The notes under the pieces were generated by a model. That model saw only the letters and a list, made by a program, of their open reading frames with translations. It was not told the origin of the DNA and ran no database searches. Below are positions 1-5,703 of a stretch of DNA of 7,550 bases, piece after piece. Each line of letters starts with the position of its first letter. Within the stretch, counting starts at the first letter, position 1. The position numbers were made by a program, and so were the translations under genes. The stretch is from an uncultured Duganella sp. GTDB lineage: Bacteria; Pseudomonadota; Gammaproteobacteria; Burkholderiales; Burkholderiaceae. The DNA is taken from assembly GCA_946482335.1 (NCBI GenBank), contig CAMLRG010000237.1, forward strand, positions 1 through 7,550. The letters are read 5' to 3'.

Positions 1-50
1 GCTGCGCCGCCGGCAGCCAGCCCCAACTTCACGAAACCCCGTCGATCCAT
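1..50 (-). CDS. N-terminus of a putative Tat-exported protein (partial)
   Basis: Only the first 16 codons are inside the window; the gene continues past base 1. The peptide begins MDRRGFVKLGLAAGGA. Twin arginines at residues 3-4 followed by G-F-V-K, then a run of small hydrophobic residues, match the twin-arginine (Tat) signal pattern R-R-x-F-x-K plus hydrophobic core. That would mean export of a folded, often cofactor-bearing protein to the periplasm. The ATG at 50 is supported by AGAGGG (59-64) eight bases upstream. The gene lies downstream of efp in the same direction but behind a strong terminator, so it is probably a separate transcription unit. I see no convincing promoter between 65 and 133. 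The mature domain is outside the window and its function cannot be named. Confidence 0.6.
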   Translation of the reverse strand, partial: MDRRGFVKLGLAAGGA

Positions 51-133
51 CTGGTACGCCCTCTTTCTTCAAAGAACAGCATGAAACCAGAAGCATACCA
101 GCAGTTTGCAAGTAAATAATACTGCTCAAAAGC

Positions 134-160
134 AAAAAAGCCCGCATCAGCGGGCTTTTT
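134..160 (-). terminator. Rho-independent terminator of efp
   Basis: A perfect stem GCCCGC/GCGGGC (140-145 with 150-155) encloses a 4-base loop. It is flanked by six A on the left and five T on the right, so on the minus strand the stem is followed directly by six T. It sits 18 bases beyond the efp stop. The A and T runs are symmetric, so it could also work on the plus strand, but no plus-strand gene points into it. Confidence 0.9.
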
Positions 161-178
161 ATTGCGAGTTTGCAACAA

Positions 179-754
179 TCAGGCGCGGACGACCTTCTTG
201 AACTCGTGGGTACGGGTGTCGATCTCGACCACGTCGTCCTGGGACACGAACAGTGGCACCTGGATCGAGAAGTTGCGGCCTTCGATGGCGTTCTCCAGCT
301 TGGCTTCCTTCAGTACGTTACCGGAAGTGTTGCCCTTGACGGCCGGCTCCGAGTAAATGATCTGGCGTGCGATGGTGGTTGGCAGTTCCACCGAGATTGC
401 CTTGCCGTCGTAGAAGACAGCTTCGCATTCCATACCGTCTTTCAGGTAGTTCACTGCTTCGCCCATGTTCTCTTCTTCGATTTCGTACTGGTTGTACTCT
501 TCGTCCATGAACACGAACAGTGGATCGGCGAAGTACGAGTAGGTCACTGGCTTCTTGTCCAGAACCACCACGTCGAACTTGTCGTCGCCGCGGAACACGT
601 TTTCCAGCGGGGCGCCGGTCAGCAGGTTTTTCATCTTCCACTTGTAGGTGAAGCCAGTGCGCGACGAGCCGTTGACGTCGGAACGCAGAACGATGAATGG
701 CTTGTCTTCAACCATGATGATGTTGCCGACACGAATCTCTTTTGCGAATTTCAT
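179..754 (-). CDS. efp: Translation elongation factor P (arginine-32 type)
   Basis: This is a full-length EF-P of 191 residues. EF-P binds between the P and E sites of the ribosome and promotes peptide bond formation on polyproline stretches. It has the usual three beta-barrel domains, roughly residues 1-65, 66-127 and 128-191. Recognisable blocks are KNLLTGAP (42-49), [28 protein letters not shown], the AISVELPTT region, [10 protein letters not shown], and the C-terminal [10 protein letters not shown]. The tip residue corresponding to E. coli Lys34 is Arg32, in the loop GSSRTGF. This places it in the class activated by rhamnosylation rather than beta-lysylation, and the matching enzyme gene earP lies 65 bp upstream. 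The start fits the family N-terminus, but I see no purine-rich Shine-Dalgarno before ATG 754. Instead the leader carries a pyrimidine stretch, ACTCCCCTT. The gene may be transcribed with earP or from the TATAAT box at 796-801. Confidence 0.98.
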   Translation of the reverse strand: MKFAKEIRVGNIIMVEDKPFIVLRSDVNGSSRTGFTYKWKMKNLLTGAPLENVFRGDDKFDVVVLDKKPVTYSYFADPLFVFMDEEYNQYEIEEENMGEAVNYLKDGMECEAVFYDGKAISVELPTTIARQIIYSEPAVKGNTSGNVLKEAKLENAIEGRNFSIQVPLFVSQDDVVEIDTRTHEFKKVVRA

Positions 755-789
755 AGCGAATATATACCGGTTAAGGGGAGTTGCAGTAA

Positions 790-807
790 CCGTGCATTAT
801 AGCACGG
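790..807 (-). promoter_or_regulatory. Candidate efp promoter -10 inside a perfect inverted repeat
   Basis: On the minus strand the sequence is CCGTGC-TATAAT-GCACGG: a consensus sigma70 -10 hexamer (796-801) exactly framed by 6-bp inverted repeat arms (790-795 and 802-807). The -10 lies 41 bases before the efp ATG, giving a leader of about 35 bases. No good -35 hexamer is found at 16-19 bp spacing; the stretch there is AC-rich. It lies in the 65-bp gap after the earP stop. It may be a promoter, an operator, or only an intercistronic RNA hairpin. Confidence 0.5.
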
Positions 808-819
808 GGTTGTGTTGTG

Positions 820-1956
820 TTACTTCAGCGATGCACAAAATTTAGTCAAATTCGTGGCCAAATCGCCGTTGGCCAGGATTTTTTGTTGCCATTCTGCCGA
901 CTTTGCCGACATTTCAGGCATCGCCCCAAGCAGGGCCTGCCACAGCTGCGGCCAGTCGCCCTGCCGCGCGCCATTCCAGCACAGCATGAAGTCATCGAGC
1001 GCGCTGCCGCCCGCATAACGCTGCAGGAAGGCGCGCAACTTCTTATGGTGCAGGTTTTCATCTTGCGCATAAATGTGCCAGATGAAGGATTTGCCAGCCC
1101 ACTGCGCGCGCACCCAGGAATCTTCGCCGCGCACGAAATTGAGGTCGCAGGACCACAGCAGCCGGTCGTAATCCTGCTGCGGCACGAAAGGCAGCACGCG
1201 CACCGTCAGCGCGCCGGCCGTCCGCACCGCGCCAGGCAAGGCGGGCACGCCCAGGAAGTCGGCCACCGCCTCGCTTGCCACGCCTTCCGGCACCAGGCAA
1301 GTCACCGCTTGCGCGCCGTCGCGCCAGGCTGCGAACAGTTCGGCCACCGGCGCGTAGGGGTAGCAGAACAGCGACACCTTGAGGCCGGCCGCTTCGGCCG
1401 CCGTCACGCCGAGCGAGGCCAGGAATGCCTGCACCGCAGCGGGATCGGAGATATAGGCGCGGCGCTGGGCTTCAAGACCTGTTTCATACAAAAGTCCGCC
1501 GGTTTTTTCGGTGAAGCCGGGGAAAAAGAAATGCTTGGTCAGCGGCAGGCGCGGATGCATGGATGGCAAGCCGTGGCAGCCCTCCACCCATTCTTCCGCG
1601 CTCAAGCCTTCCAGGTTCAGCCACACCGGCCGCTGCGAGCGCTGCGCCATCGCGGCGATATAGCCGGGCGGGATGTCGCAGCCGAAAAATTCGATCACGA
1701 TGTCGGCCACGTCGGCGGCGCCGAACTCGCCCTCCTGCCCTGTCCAGTGGCGCACGGCGACGCCTTCGATTTGCTGGCGCGCTGCCGCCAGGTCGACTTG
1801 CGGGCAGATGCGCTGGAACGTGCGCATGTCGTCGACCCACAGCGTGACGGCAATGCCGTGCTCGCGCTGCAGCTGGCGCGCCAGGCGCCAGCAAATGCCG
1901 ATGTCGCCGAAGTTGTCGACAACTTTGCAAAATAGATCGAGGGACAAGCTTGGCAT
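820..1956 (-). CDS. earP: EF-P arginine-32 rhamnosyltransferase EarP
   Basis: EarP transfers rhamnose from dTDP-L-rhamnose to Arg32 of EF-P in the cytosol and inverts the anomeric configuration; it has a GT-B-type fold (formerly DUF2331). From ATG 1956 the protein has 378 residues, normal for the family. The N-terminal block FCKVVDNFGDIG carries Asp14 and Asp18, which line up with aspartates reported essential in Pseudomonas EarP (D13/D17, from memory). Other family blocks are FFFPGFTEKTGGLL (143-156), LPFVPQQDYDRLLW (255-268) and FVRGEDSWVRAQW (274-286), the latter in the sugar-nucleotide site. The frame is open back to a GTG at 1980, but that codon lies in the stem-loop of the tRNA terminator, so ATG 1956 is preferred. 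No clear Shine-Dalgarno precedes it (TTTCCTGCCC), so the start remains somewhat uncertain. It is followed by its substrate gene efp. Confidence 0.95.
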   Translation of the reverse strand: MPSLSLDLFCKVVDNFGDIGICWRLARQLQREHGIAVTLWVDDMRTFQRICPQVDLAAARQQIEGVAVRHWTGQEGEFGAADVADIVIEFFGCDIPPGYIAAMAQRSQRPVWLNLEGLSAEEWVEGCHGLPSMHPRLPLTKHFFFPGFTEKTGGLLYETGLEAQRRAYISDPAAVQAFLASLGVTAAEAAGLKVSLFCYPYAPVAELFAAWRDGAQAVTCLVPEGVASEAVADFLGVPALPGAVRTAGALTVRVLPFVPQQDYDRLLWSCDLNFVRGEDSWVRAQWAGKSFIWHIYAQDENLHHKKLRAFLQRYAGGSALDDFMLCWNGARQGDWPQLWQALLGAMPEMSAKSAEWQQKILANGDLATNLTKFCASLK

Positions 1957-1968
1957 GGGCAGGAAATG

Positions 1969-1990
1969 AAAAAGCCGCACGAGGCGGCTT
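1969..1990 (-). terminator. Rho-independent terminator of the tRNA-Glu pair
   Basis: A 7-bp stem AAGCCGC/GCGGCTT (1972-1978 with 1984-1990) has a 5-base loop. Read on the minus strand it is followed by T residues (1969-1973 are all A on the plus strand, partly shared with the stem base). It lies 12 bases past the CCA end of the first tRNA-Glu and 12 bases before the earP ATG, so it ends tRNA transcription and also forms part of the region upstream of earP. Confidence 0.8.
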
Positions 1991-1991
1991 C

Positions 1992-1997
1992 ATTCTA
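1992..1997 (-). promoter_or_regulatory. Weak candidate -10 box for earP
   Basis: TAGAAT on the minus strand matches the -10 consensus at five of six positions and lies between the tRNA 3' end and the terminator. The base positions 17 bp further upstream fall in the tRNA T-arm and do not resemble a -35 (ATCCCC). If used, transcription would start just before or within the terminator hairpin. This is a guess made because earP has no other visible promoter. Confidence 0.2.
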
Positions 1998-2002
1998 ATC
2001 TG

Positions 2003-2078
2003 TGGCGTCCCCACGGGGATTCGAACCCCGGTACTCACCGTGAAAGGGTGATGTCCTAGGCCTCTAGACGATGGGGAC
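2003..2078 (-). tRNA. tRNA-Glu(TTC), copy 1
   Basis: This is a 76-base gene including the encoded CCA (2003-2005). The acceptor stem GTCCCCA pairs with TGGGGAC, with discriminator G. The anticodon stem TCACC/GGTGA holds the loop CTTTCAC with anticodon TTC (2042-2044), reading GAA and GAG. The T-arm is CCGGGGTTCGAATCCCCG. It is identical over all 76 bases to the copy 29 bases upstream, and both are probably cut from one precursor. The terminator at 1969-1990 ends the unit. Confidence 0.98.
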
Positions 2079-2107
2079 CCTGGACTTGCACTACGCTTCA
2101 GAAAACT

Positions 2108-2183
2108 TGGCGTCCCCACGGGGATTCGAACCCCGGTACTCACCGTGAAAGGGTGATGTCCTAGGCCTCTAGACGATGGGGAC
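2108..2183 (-). tRNA. tRNA-Glu(TTC), copy 2
   Basis: This is a complete 76-base tRNA-Glu with encoded CCA (2108-2110), the same TTC anticodon loop CTTTCAC, and full sequence identity to the downstream copy. It is the promoter-proximal member of the pair. Its 5' end lies about 20 bases after a TATAAT box, leaving only a short 5' leader for RNase P to remove. Confidence 0.98.
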
Positions 2184-2202
2184 GTCGTAAAAGCGTGCGC
2201 GA

Positions 2203-2231
2203 ATTATATCAGCGTGCAAGCCTCATTTCAA
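2203..2231 (-). promoter_or_regulatory. Sigma70-type promoter of the tRNA-Glu pair
   Basis: On the minus strand, TTGAAA (2226-2231) and TATAAT (2203-2208) are separated by exactly 17 bp (5/6 and 6/6 consensus matches). The bases after the -10 are GC-rich (TCGCGCAC), a discriminator of the kind found on stable-RNA promoters under ppGpp (stringent) control. The -35 box and part of the spacer overlap the last codons and stop (2223-2225) of the oxidase subunit IV gene. No terminator separates the oxidase operon from the tRNAs, so oxidase transcripts may run into them. Confidence 0.75.
2211..2221. repeat. 11-bp inverted repeat, left copy
   Basis: AGCGTGCAAGC here has its exact reverse complement at 7454-7464, so the pair lies just inside the tRNA-Glu genes on either side of the oxidase operon. 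The left copy falls in the spacer of the tRNA promoter. A shorter related piece, AAGCGTGC, is at 2191-2198. The match was found after the fact and may be chance. Confidence 0.4.
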
Positions 2232-2558
2232 GGGCGCAACGGCGAAGTGCTCGACCCGGTTGTCGTGCACATAATCGGATTCCGTCATCATCATGCCCAC
2301 CAGCACGAGGATGGCGAGTGGCGGCAACAGCAGCGCGTAGATCAGCGCCAGCCTTTCCCATTTGAGGTGCATGAATACCGCGACGATAAAGCCCGCCTTC
2401 AGCATCATCAGCACCAGGATCAGCGACCAGCGCAGCACTCCCTGCAAGTGGAAAAAGTCCACCAGGTAGGAAAAGAAGCTCAGGACGAACAGCAGGATCC
2501 AGACCTTGACGTAGGTGCCGATCGGGTGCTGCTGATGGGCGGTGGCAGCTTCGGACAT
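2223..2558 (-). CDS. Cytochrome c oxidase subunit IV (COX4_pro/CyoD-like)
   Basis: This small integral membrane protein of 111 residues has three predicted helices (about 17-36, 44-64 and 70-92). The block MMLKAGFIVAVFMHLKWE (51-68), with charged residues around the second helix, is typical of the bacterial oxidase subunit IV family (PF03626, named from memory). It is a non-catalytic subunit thought to stabilise subunits I and III. ATG 2558 is preceded by TAGGAGG, which overlaps the stop of the upstream subunit III gene (9-bp gap), so translation is probably coupled. It is the last gene of the operon, and its 3' end contains the -35 element of the tRNA promoter. Confidence 0.9.
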   Translation of the reverse strand: MSEAATAHQQHPIGTYVKVWILLFVLSFFSYLVDFFHLQGVLRWSLILVLMMLKAGFIVAVFMHLKWERLALIYALLLPPLAILVLVGMMMTESDYVHDNRVEHFAVAPLK

Positions 2559-2567
2559 GGTGGCCTC

Positions 2568-3224
2568 CTACCAGAGATAGAACAATGCAAAGATGAATAC
2601 CCAGACAAGGTCGACGAAGTGCCAATACAGGCCGGTGATTTCGACGATGTCATACCCCTTCTTCTCGTAATGGCCCTTCAGCACGCGCCACGCGATGATC
2701 GAAAGGTAAATCACGCCGGCCGACACGTGCAGCCCGTGGAAGCCGGTAATCATGAAGAAGCAGGACCCGAACTGCGCCGCGCCCATCGGGTTGCCCCAGG
2801 GCCGCACGCCTTCGTGTATCAGCTTGCTCCACTCGAATGCCTGCATGCCGACAAAGACCAGGCCGAAGGCTGCCGTCACCAGCATCAGCCTCGCTGCCAT
2901 CTTGCGGTTGCGCTGGTAGCCGTAATTGACCGCCATGGCCATGGTGCCGCTGCTGGTGATCAGGACGAAGGTCATGATCGCGATCAGGATCAGCGGGTAA
3001 TTGGTACCCGCAATGGTCAGCGAGAACACTTCGCTGGGATTGGGCCAGGCCGTGGTGGTGGCCATGCGCACCGACATGTAGCCGGTGAGGAAAGTGCCGA
3101 AAATGAAGGTGTCGCTGAGCAGGAAGATCCACATCATCGCCTTGCCCCACGGGACCCGGAAGGCCACGCGGTCGCCCGCCCAATCTGAAACGAAGCCTTT
3201 CATGTCATTGGTGCCGGTATCCAT
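2568..3224 (-). CDS. Cytochrome c oxidase subunit III, second copy (canonical)
   Basis: This is a 218-residue five-helix subunit III without the two extra N-terminal helices of mitochondrial-type COX3, the short form usual in caa3 and quinol oxidases. Family marks are FLLSDTFIFGTFLTGYM (34-50), QAFEW (128-132, with Glu131), FFMITGFHGLHV (156-167) and YWHFVDLVWVF (200-210, with His202 and Asp205). Subunit III binds lipid and keeps the D-channel of subunit I active over many turnovers. ATG 3224 follows the upstream stop by 3 bp and has a GTGAGG Shine-Dalgarno; the alternative ATG at residue 8 has none. In the Bradyrhizobium coxMNOP scheme this would be a CoxP- or CoxO-like protein. The symbols ctaE or coxC would also be used. 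Confidence 0.93.
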   Translation of the reverse strand: MDTGTNDMKGFVSDWAGDRVAFRVPWGKAMMWIFLLSDTFIFGTFLTGYMSVRMATTTAWPNPSEVFSLTIAGTNYPLILIAIMTFVLITSSGTMAMAVNYGYQRNRKMAARLMLVTAAFGLVFVGMQAFEWSKLIHEGVRPWGNPMGAAQFGSCFFMITGFHGLHVSAGVIYLSIIAWRVLKGHYEKKGYDIVEITGLYWHFVDLVWVFIFALFYLW

Positions 3225-3227
3225 ACC

Positions 3228-3878
3228 TCACCTCACTGGAATGCCTATCGTTGTGCAGAAAGCCCTGACCAGCTCGGGCGTCACCATATACAGCAAGGCG
3301 AACACGGCGAGCCAGAGGACGAACAGGAAATGCCAGTACTGCGCACACAAACCGATCGCCTCCCCTGCCCGGCGCACGGCAAACGCGCCCGCCACCATGC
3401 CGCCCATCACGTGCGCCGCGTGCAGCCCGGTGATCAGGTAGAAGAAGCTGTTGGCCGGGTTGGCGGCCACGCCGTAGTCGGCAGCGGTCATCGCTTGCCA
3501 GGCGTAGAGCTGGGACAGCACGAACATGGCCGACAGCACCAGGGCGCCGATGGCGGTGCTGCGTGCCGCCTCCCGGCGCCTGGCGGCCACGTGGCGCCGC
3601 GCCAGCTCCCATGCCAGGCTGCACAGCACCAGCAGGAGCGTGCTGCAATACAGCTGCCAGGGCACATAGGCGATCGGCCGCCAGTCTTCGTAGGCTGCGC
3701 GCATCATGTAGGCCACGCCGAACAGGCCAAACAGCGTGCTCACCACCACCATGAAGACCCAAAGGCCGATTCGGCGCGCGCCGCGCGGCCAGGCCCCATC
3801 GCCCTGGCCGGCCCCGCCGCCACTGCCCGGCTGCCCGGGGAAACTGCCGCTCGAGCGCAGCGTGGCATTGGCGCTCAT
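3228..3878 (-). CDS. Cytochrome c oxidase subunit III-like protein, first copy (divergent)
   Basis: This is a 216-residue member of the subunit III family with five predicted helices (about 37-58, 73-92, 107-126, 142-167 and 180-199). The C-terminal half shows SFFYLITGLHAAHVMGG (144-160) and YWHFLFVLW (181-189), clear subunit III marks. It differs from the neighbouring canonical copy: where that has QAFEW, this has QLYAW without Glu, and the Asp after YWHFV is replaced by a hydrophobic residue. Residues 9-30 are a Gly/Ser/Pro-rich, probably disordered, cytoplasmic extension. The start overlaps the subunit I stop as ATGA, with GGAGGT (3885-3890) six bases upstream, so translation is coupled to subunit I. 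Two tandem subunit III genes are known from coxMNOP-type clusters. It may be a structural partner rather than a replacement of the other copy. Confidence 0.88.
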   Translation of the reverse strand: MSANATLRSSGSFPGQPGSGGGAGQGDGAWPRGARRIGLWVFMVVVSTLFGLFGVAYMMRAAYEDWRPIAYVPWQLYCSTLLLVLCSLAWELARRHVAARRREAARSTAIGALVLSAMFVLSQLYAWQAMTAADYGVAANPANSFFYLITGLHAAHVMGGMVAGAFAVRRAGEAIGLCAQYWHFLFVLWLAVFALLYMVTPELVRAFCTTIGIPVR

Positions 3879-5692
3879 TTCGGCACCTCCGCAGGATCGT
3901 GGTGCGGCGCCGAGCGCGCCGGTGGGCGGGCGGGGGGCGGCGCATGGGGATCGGGGCCAAATTCCGGGCCGGCATTTTGCGGAATGTAGTCGCCGCCAGG
4001 CCCATCCACCCCGTACTCATATGCGCCGCGGTGCACGACCGGCAGCTCCGGCCCCCAGTTGCCGTGGCCCGGCGGGGTTTGCGGGGTGTACCATTCCAGG
4101 CTGGCCGCGCGCCATGGATTCCCCCCTGCCACCGCGCCTTTGCGGGCGCTCCAGGCCAGGTTGAACAGGAACAGCAGTTGCGCCACGCCGACCACGATGG
4201 CCGCCACGGTGATGAAGGCGTTCAGCGTATGCGCCGACTCGGGGATGAAGGCGTAGTTTTCATAGGCGTAGTAGCGGCGCGGCATGCCAAGCACGCCGAG
4301 GTAATGCATCGGGAAGAAGATGGCGTAAGAACCGATGAAGGTAATCCAGAAATGCGCCTGCGCAAGCGCTTCGTTGTACATGCGGCCCGTGACTTTCGGA
4401 TACCAGTGATAGAGCCCGCCGAACACTGCCAGCACCGGCGACACCCCCATCACCATATGGAAGTGGGCCACCACGAAATAGGTGTTCGACAGCGGGATAT
4501 CGACGCTGACATTGCCGAGGAACAAGCCGGTCAGCCCGCCGATCAGGAAGGTGCTGATGAAGCCCAGGGCGAACAGCATCGGCACCGTCATATGGATGTC
4601 GCCGCGCCACAAGGTGAGCGTCCAGTTATAGACCTTCAACGCGGTCGGCACGGCGATGATCAGGGTGGTGGTCGCAAAGAAGAAGCCGAACCAGGGATGC
4701 ATACCGCTCACGTACATATGGTGCGCCCACACCACGAAGCTCAGGCCGCCGATGATGACGATGGCCCACACCATCATGCGGTAGCCGAAGATGCATTTGC
4801 GCGCATGCACGCTGATCAGGTCCGAGATCACGCCGAATGCCGGCAGTGCCACGATGTACACTTCCGGGTGGCCGAAAAACCAGAACAGGTGTTGGAACAG
4901 CAACGGGCTGCCGCCCTTGTAATTGAGCTGCTGCCCCATCGACACCAGGGCCGGCATGAAGAAGCTGGTGCCGAGCAGTTTATCGAACAGCATCATCACG
5001 GCGCTGACGAACAGCGCCGGAAACGCCAGCAGCGCCAGGATGGTCGCCACGAAGATACCCCACACCGACAACGGCATGCGCATCAGCGTCATGCCGCGCG
5101 TACGCGCCTGCAGCACCGTCGTCACGTAATTCAAGCCGCCCATGGTGGCCGCGACGATAAAGATCGCCAGCGACACCAGCATCACGACAATGCCCCACTC
5201 CACGCCCGGCGTTCCCGGCAGGATGGCTTGCGGCGGATACAGGGTCCATCCCGCCCCGGTCGGCCCGCCCGGCACGAAGAAGCTCGCGCACAGCACCACC
5301 ACCGCCAGTAGGTAAAACCAGTACGACAGCATGTTCAGGAAAGGGAACACCATGTCGCGCGCCCCGACCATCAGCGGGATCAGGTAATTGCCGAAGCCGC
5401 CCAGGAACAGCGCCGTCAGCAGGTACACCACCATGATCATGCCGTGCATGGTGATGAACTGGTAGTAGCTGTTCGGGTCGATGAACTGGAACTTGCCGGG
5501 GAAGCCCAGCTGCAGCCGCATCAGGTCGGACAGGACCAGGCCGATCAAGCCAATGAAGAGCGCCGTGATCGTGTACTGGATCGCGATGACCTTGTGGTCC
5601 TGGCTCCAGACATATTTGGTCCAGAAGCTTTGCGGCGCGTGGTGGCCTCCATCCTGCTCGTGCTCGTGCGCGTGCTGTTCACCATAAGACAT
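3875..5692 (-). CDS. ctaD: Cytochrome c oxidase subunit I (A1 type, caa3 oxidase)
   Basis: This is the 605-residue catalytic subunit, with about 12 membrane helices, which reduces O2 to water and pumps protons across the inner membrane. Metal ligands are all present: low-spin haem a His83 and His412, haem a3 His410, and CuB His275, His324 and His325, with Tyr279 in GHPEVY for the His-Tyr crosslink. Proton paths are intact: Asp113 (ARDM) and Asn120 for the D-channel, Glu277 as the A1-type branching residue, and Lys353 in VPTALKVYNW for the K-channel. The N-terminus is His-rich (five His in residues 7-18) and the last 30 residues are Pro/Ala-rich. GAGGAGG overlapping the coxB stop precedes ATG 5692 (11-bp gap). 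In Bradyrhizobium nomenclature this would be coxN. Haem A and CuB insertion genes are not nearby. Confidence 0.98.
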   Translation of the reverse strand: MSYGEQHAHEHEQDGGHHAPQSFWTKYVWSQDHKVIAIQYTITALFIGLIGLVLSDLMRLQLGFPGKFQFIDPNSYYQFITMHGMIMVVYLLTALFLGGFGNYLIPLMVGARDMVFPFLNMLSYWFYLLAVVVLCASFFVPGGPTGAGWTLYPPQAILPGTPGVEWGIVVMLVSLAIFIVAATMGGLNYVTTVLQARTRGMTLMRMPLSVWGIFVATILALLAFPALFVSAVMMLFDKLLGTSFFMPALVSMGQQLNYKGGSPLLFQHLFWFFGHPEVYIVALPAFGVISDLISVHARKCIFGYRMMVWAIVIIGGLSFVVWAHHMYVSGMHPWFGFFFATTTLIIAVPTALKVYNWTLTLWRGDIHMTVPMLFALGFISTFLIGGLTGLFLGNVSVDIPLSNTYFVVAHFHMVMGVSPVLAVFGGLYHWYPKVTGRMYNEALAQAHFWITFIGSYAIFFPMHYLGVLGMPRRYYAYENYAFIPESAHTLNAFITVAAIVVGVAQLLFLFNLAWSARKGAVAGGNPWRAASLEWYTPQTPPGHGNWGPELPVVHRGAYEYGVDGPGGDYIPQNAGPEFGPDPHAPPPARPPARSAPHHDPAEVPK

Positions 5693-5703
5693 GCGAGGCC
5701 TCC

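Noticed and set aside
170..802. Plus-strand open frame opposite efp
   Set aside because: It covers the efp terminator and the whole of efp in antisense; Val/His/Phe-rich shadow without motifs.
817..1935. Long plus-strand open frame opposite earP
   Set aside because: It mirrors a well-supported gene in high-GC DNA; its product is rich in Arg, His and Ala and has no recognisable motif.
1957..1980. Longer EarP starting at GTG 1980 (eight extra residues)
   Set aside because: The GTG and extra codons lie in the loop, stem and T tract of the tRNA-Glu terminator; no ribosome site is possible there, and family members begin close to the ATG at 1956.
1484..2143. Minus-strand open frame containing the repeated peptide STGVRIPVGTP
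   Set aside because: The repeated peptide is the translation of the tRNA-Glu genes, a known false-gene signature; the rest is earP in another frame. The same applies to the frame near 7337-7531.
2214..5311. Long plus-strand open frames opposite the cox genes (2214-3188, 3899-5311 and others)
   Set aside because: They are antisense shadows of conserved membrane protein genes; the His/Gln/Arg-rich products reflect reversed hydrophobic codons. No ribosome sites or known domains are seen.
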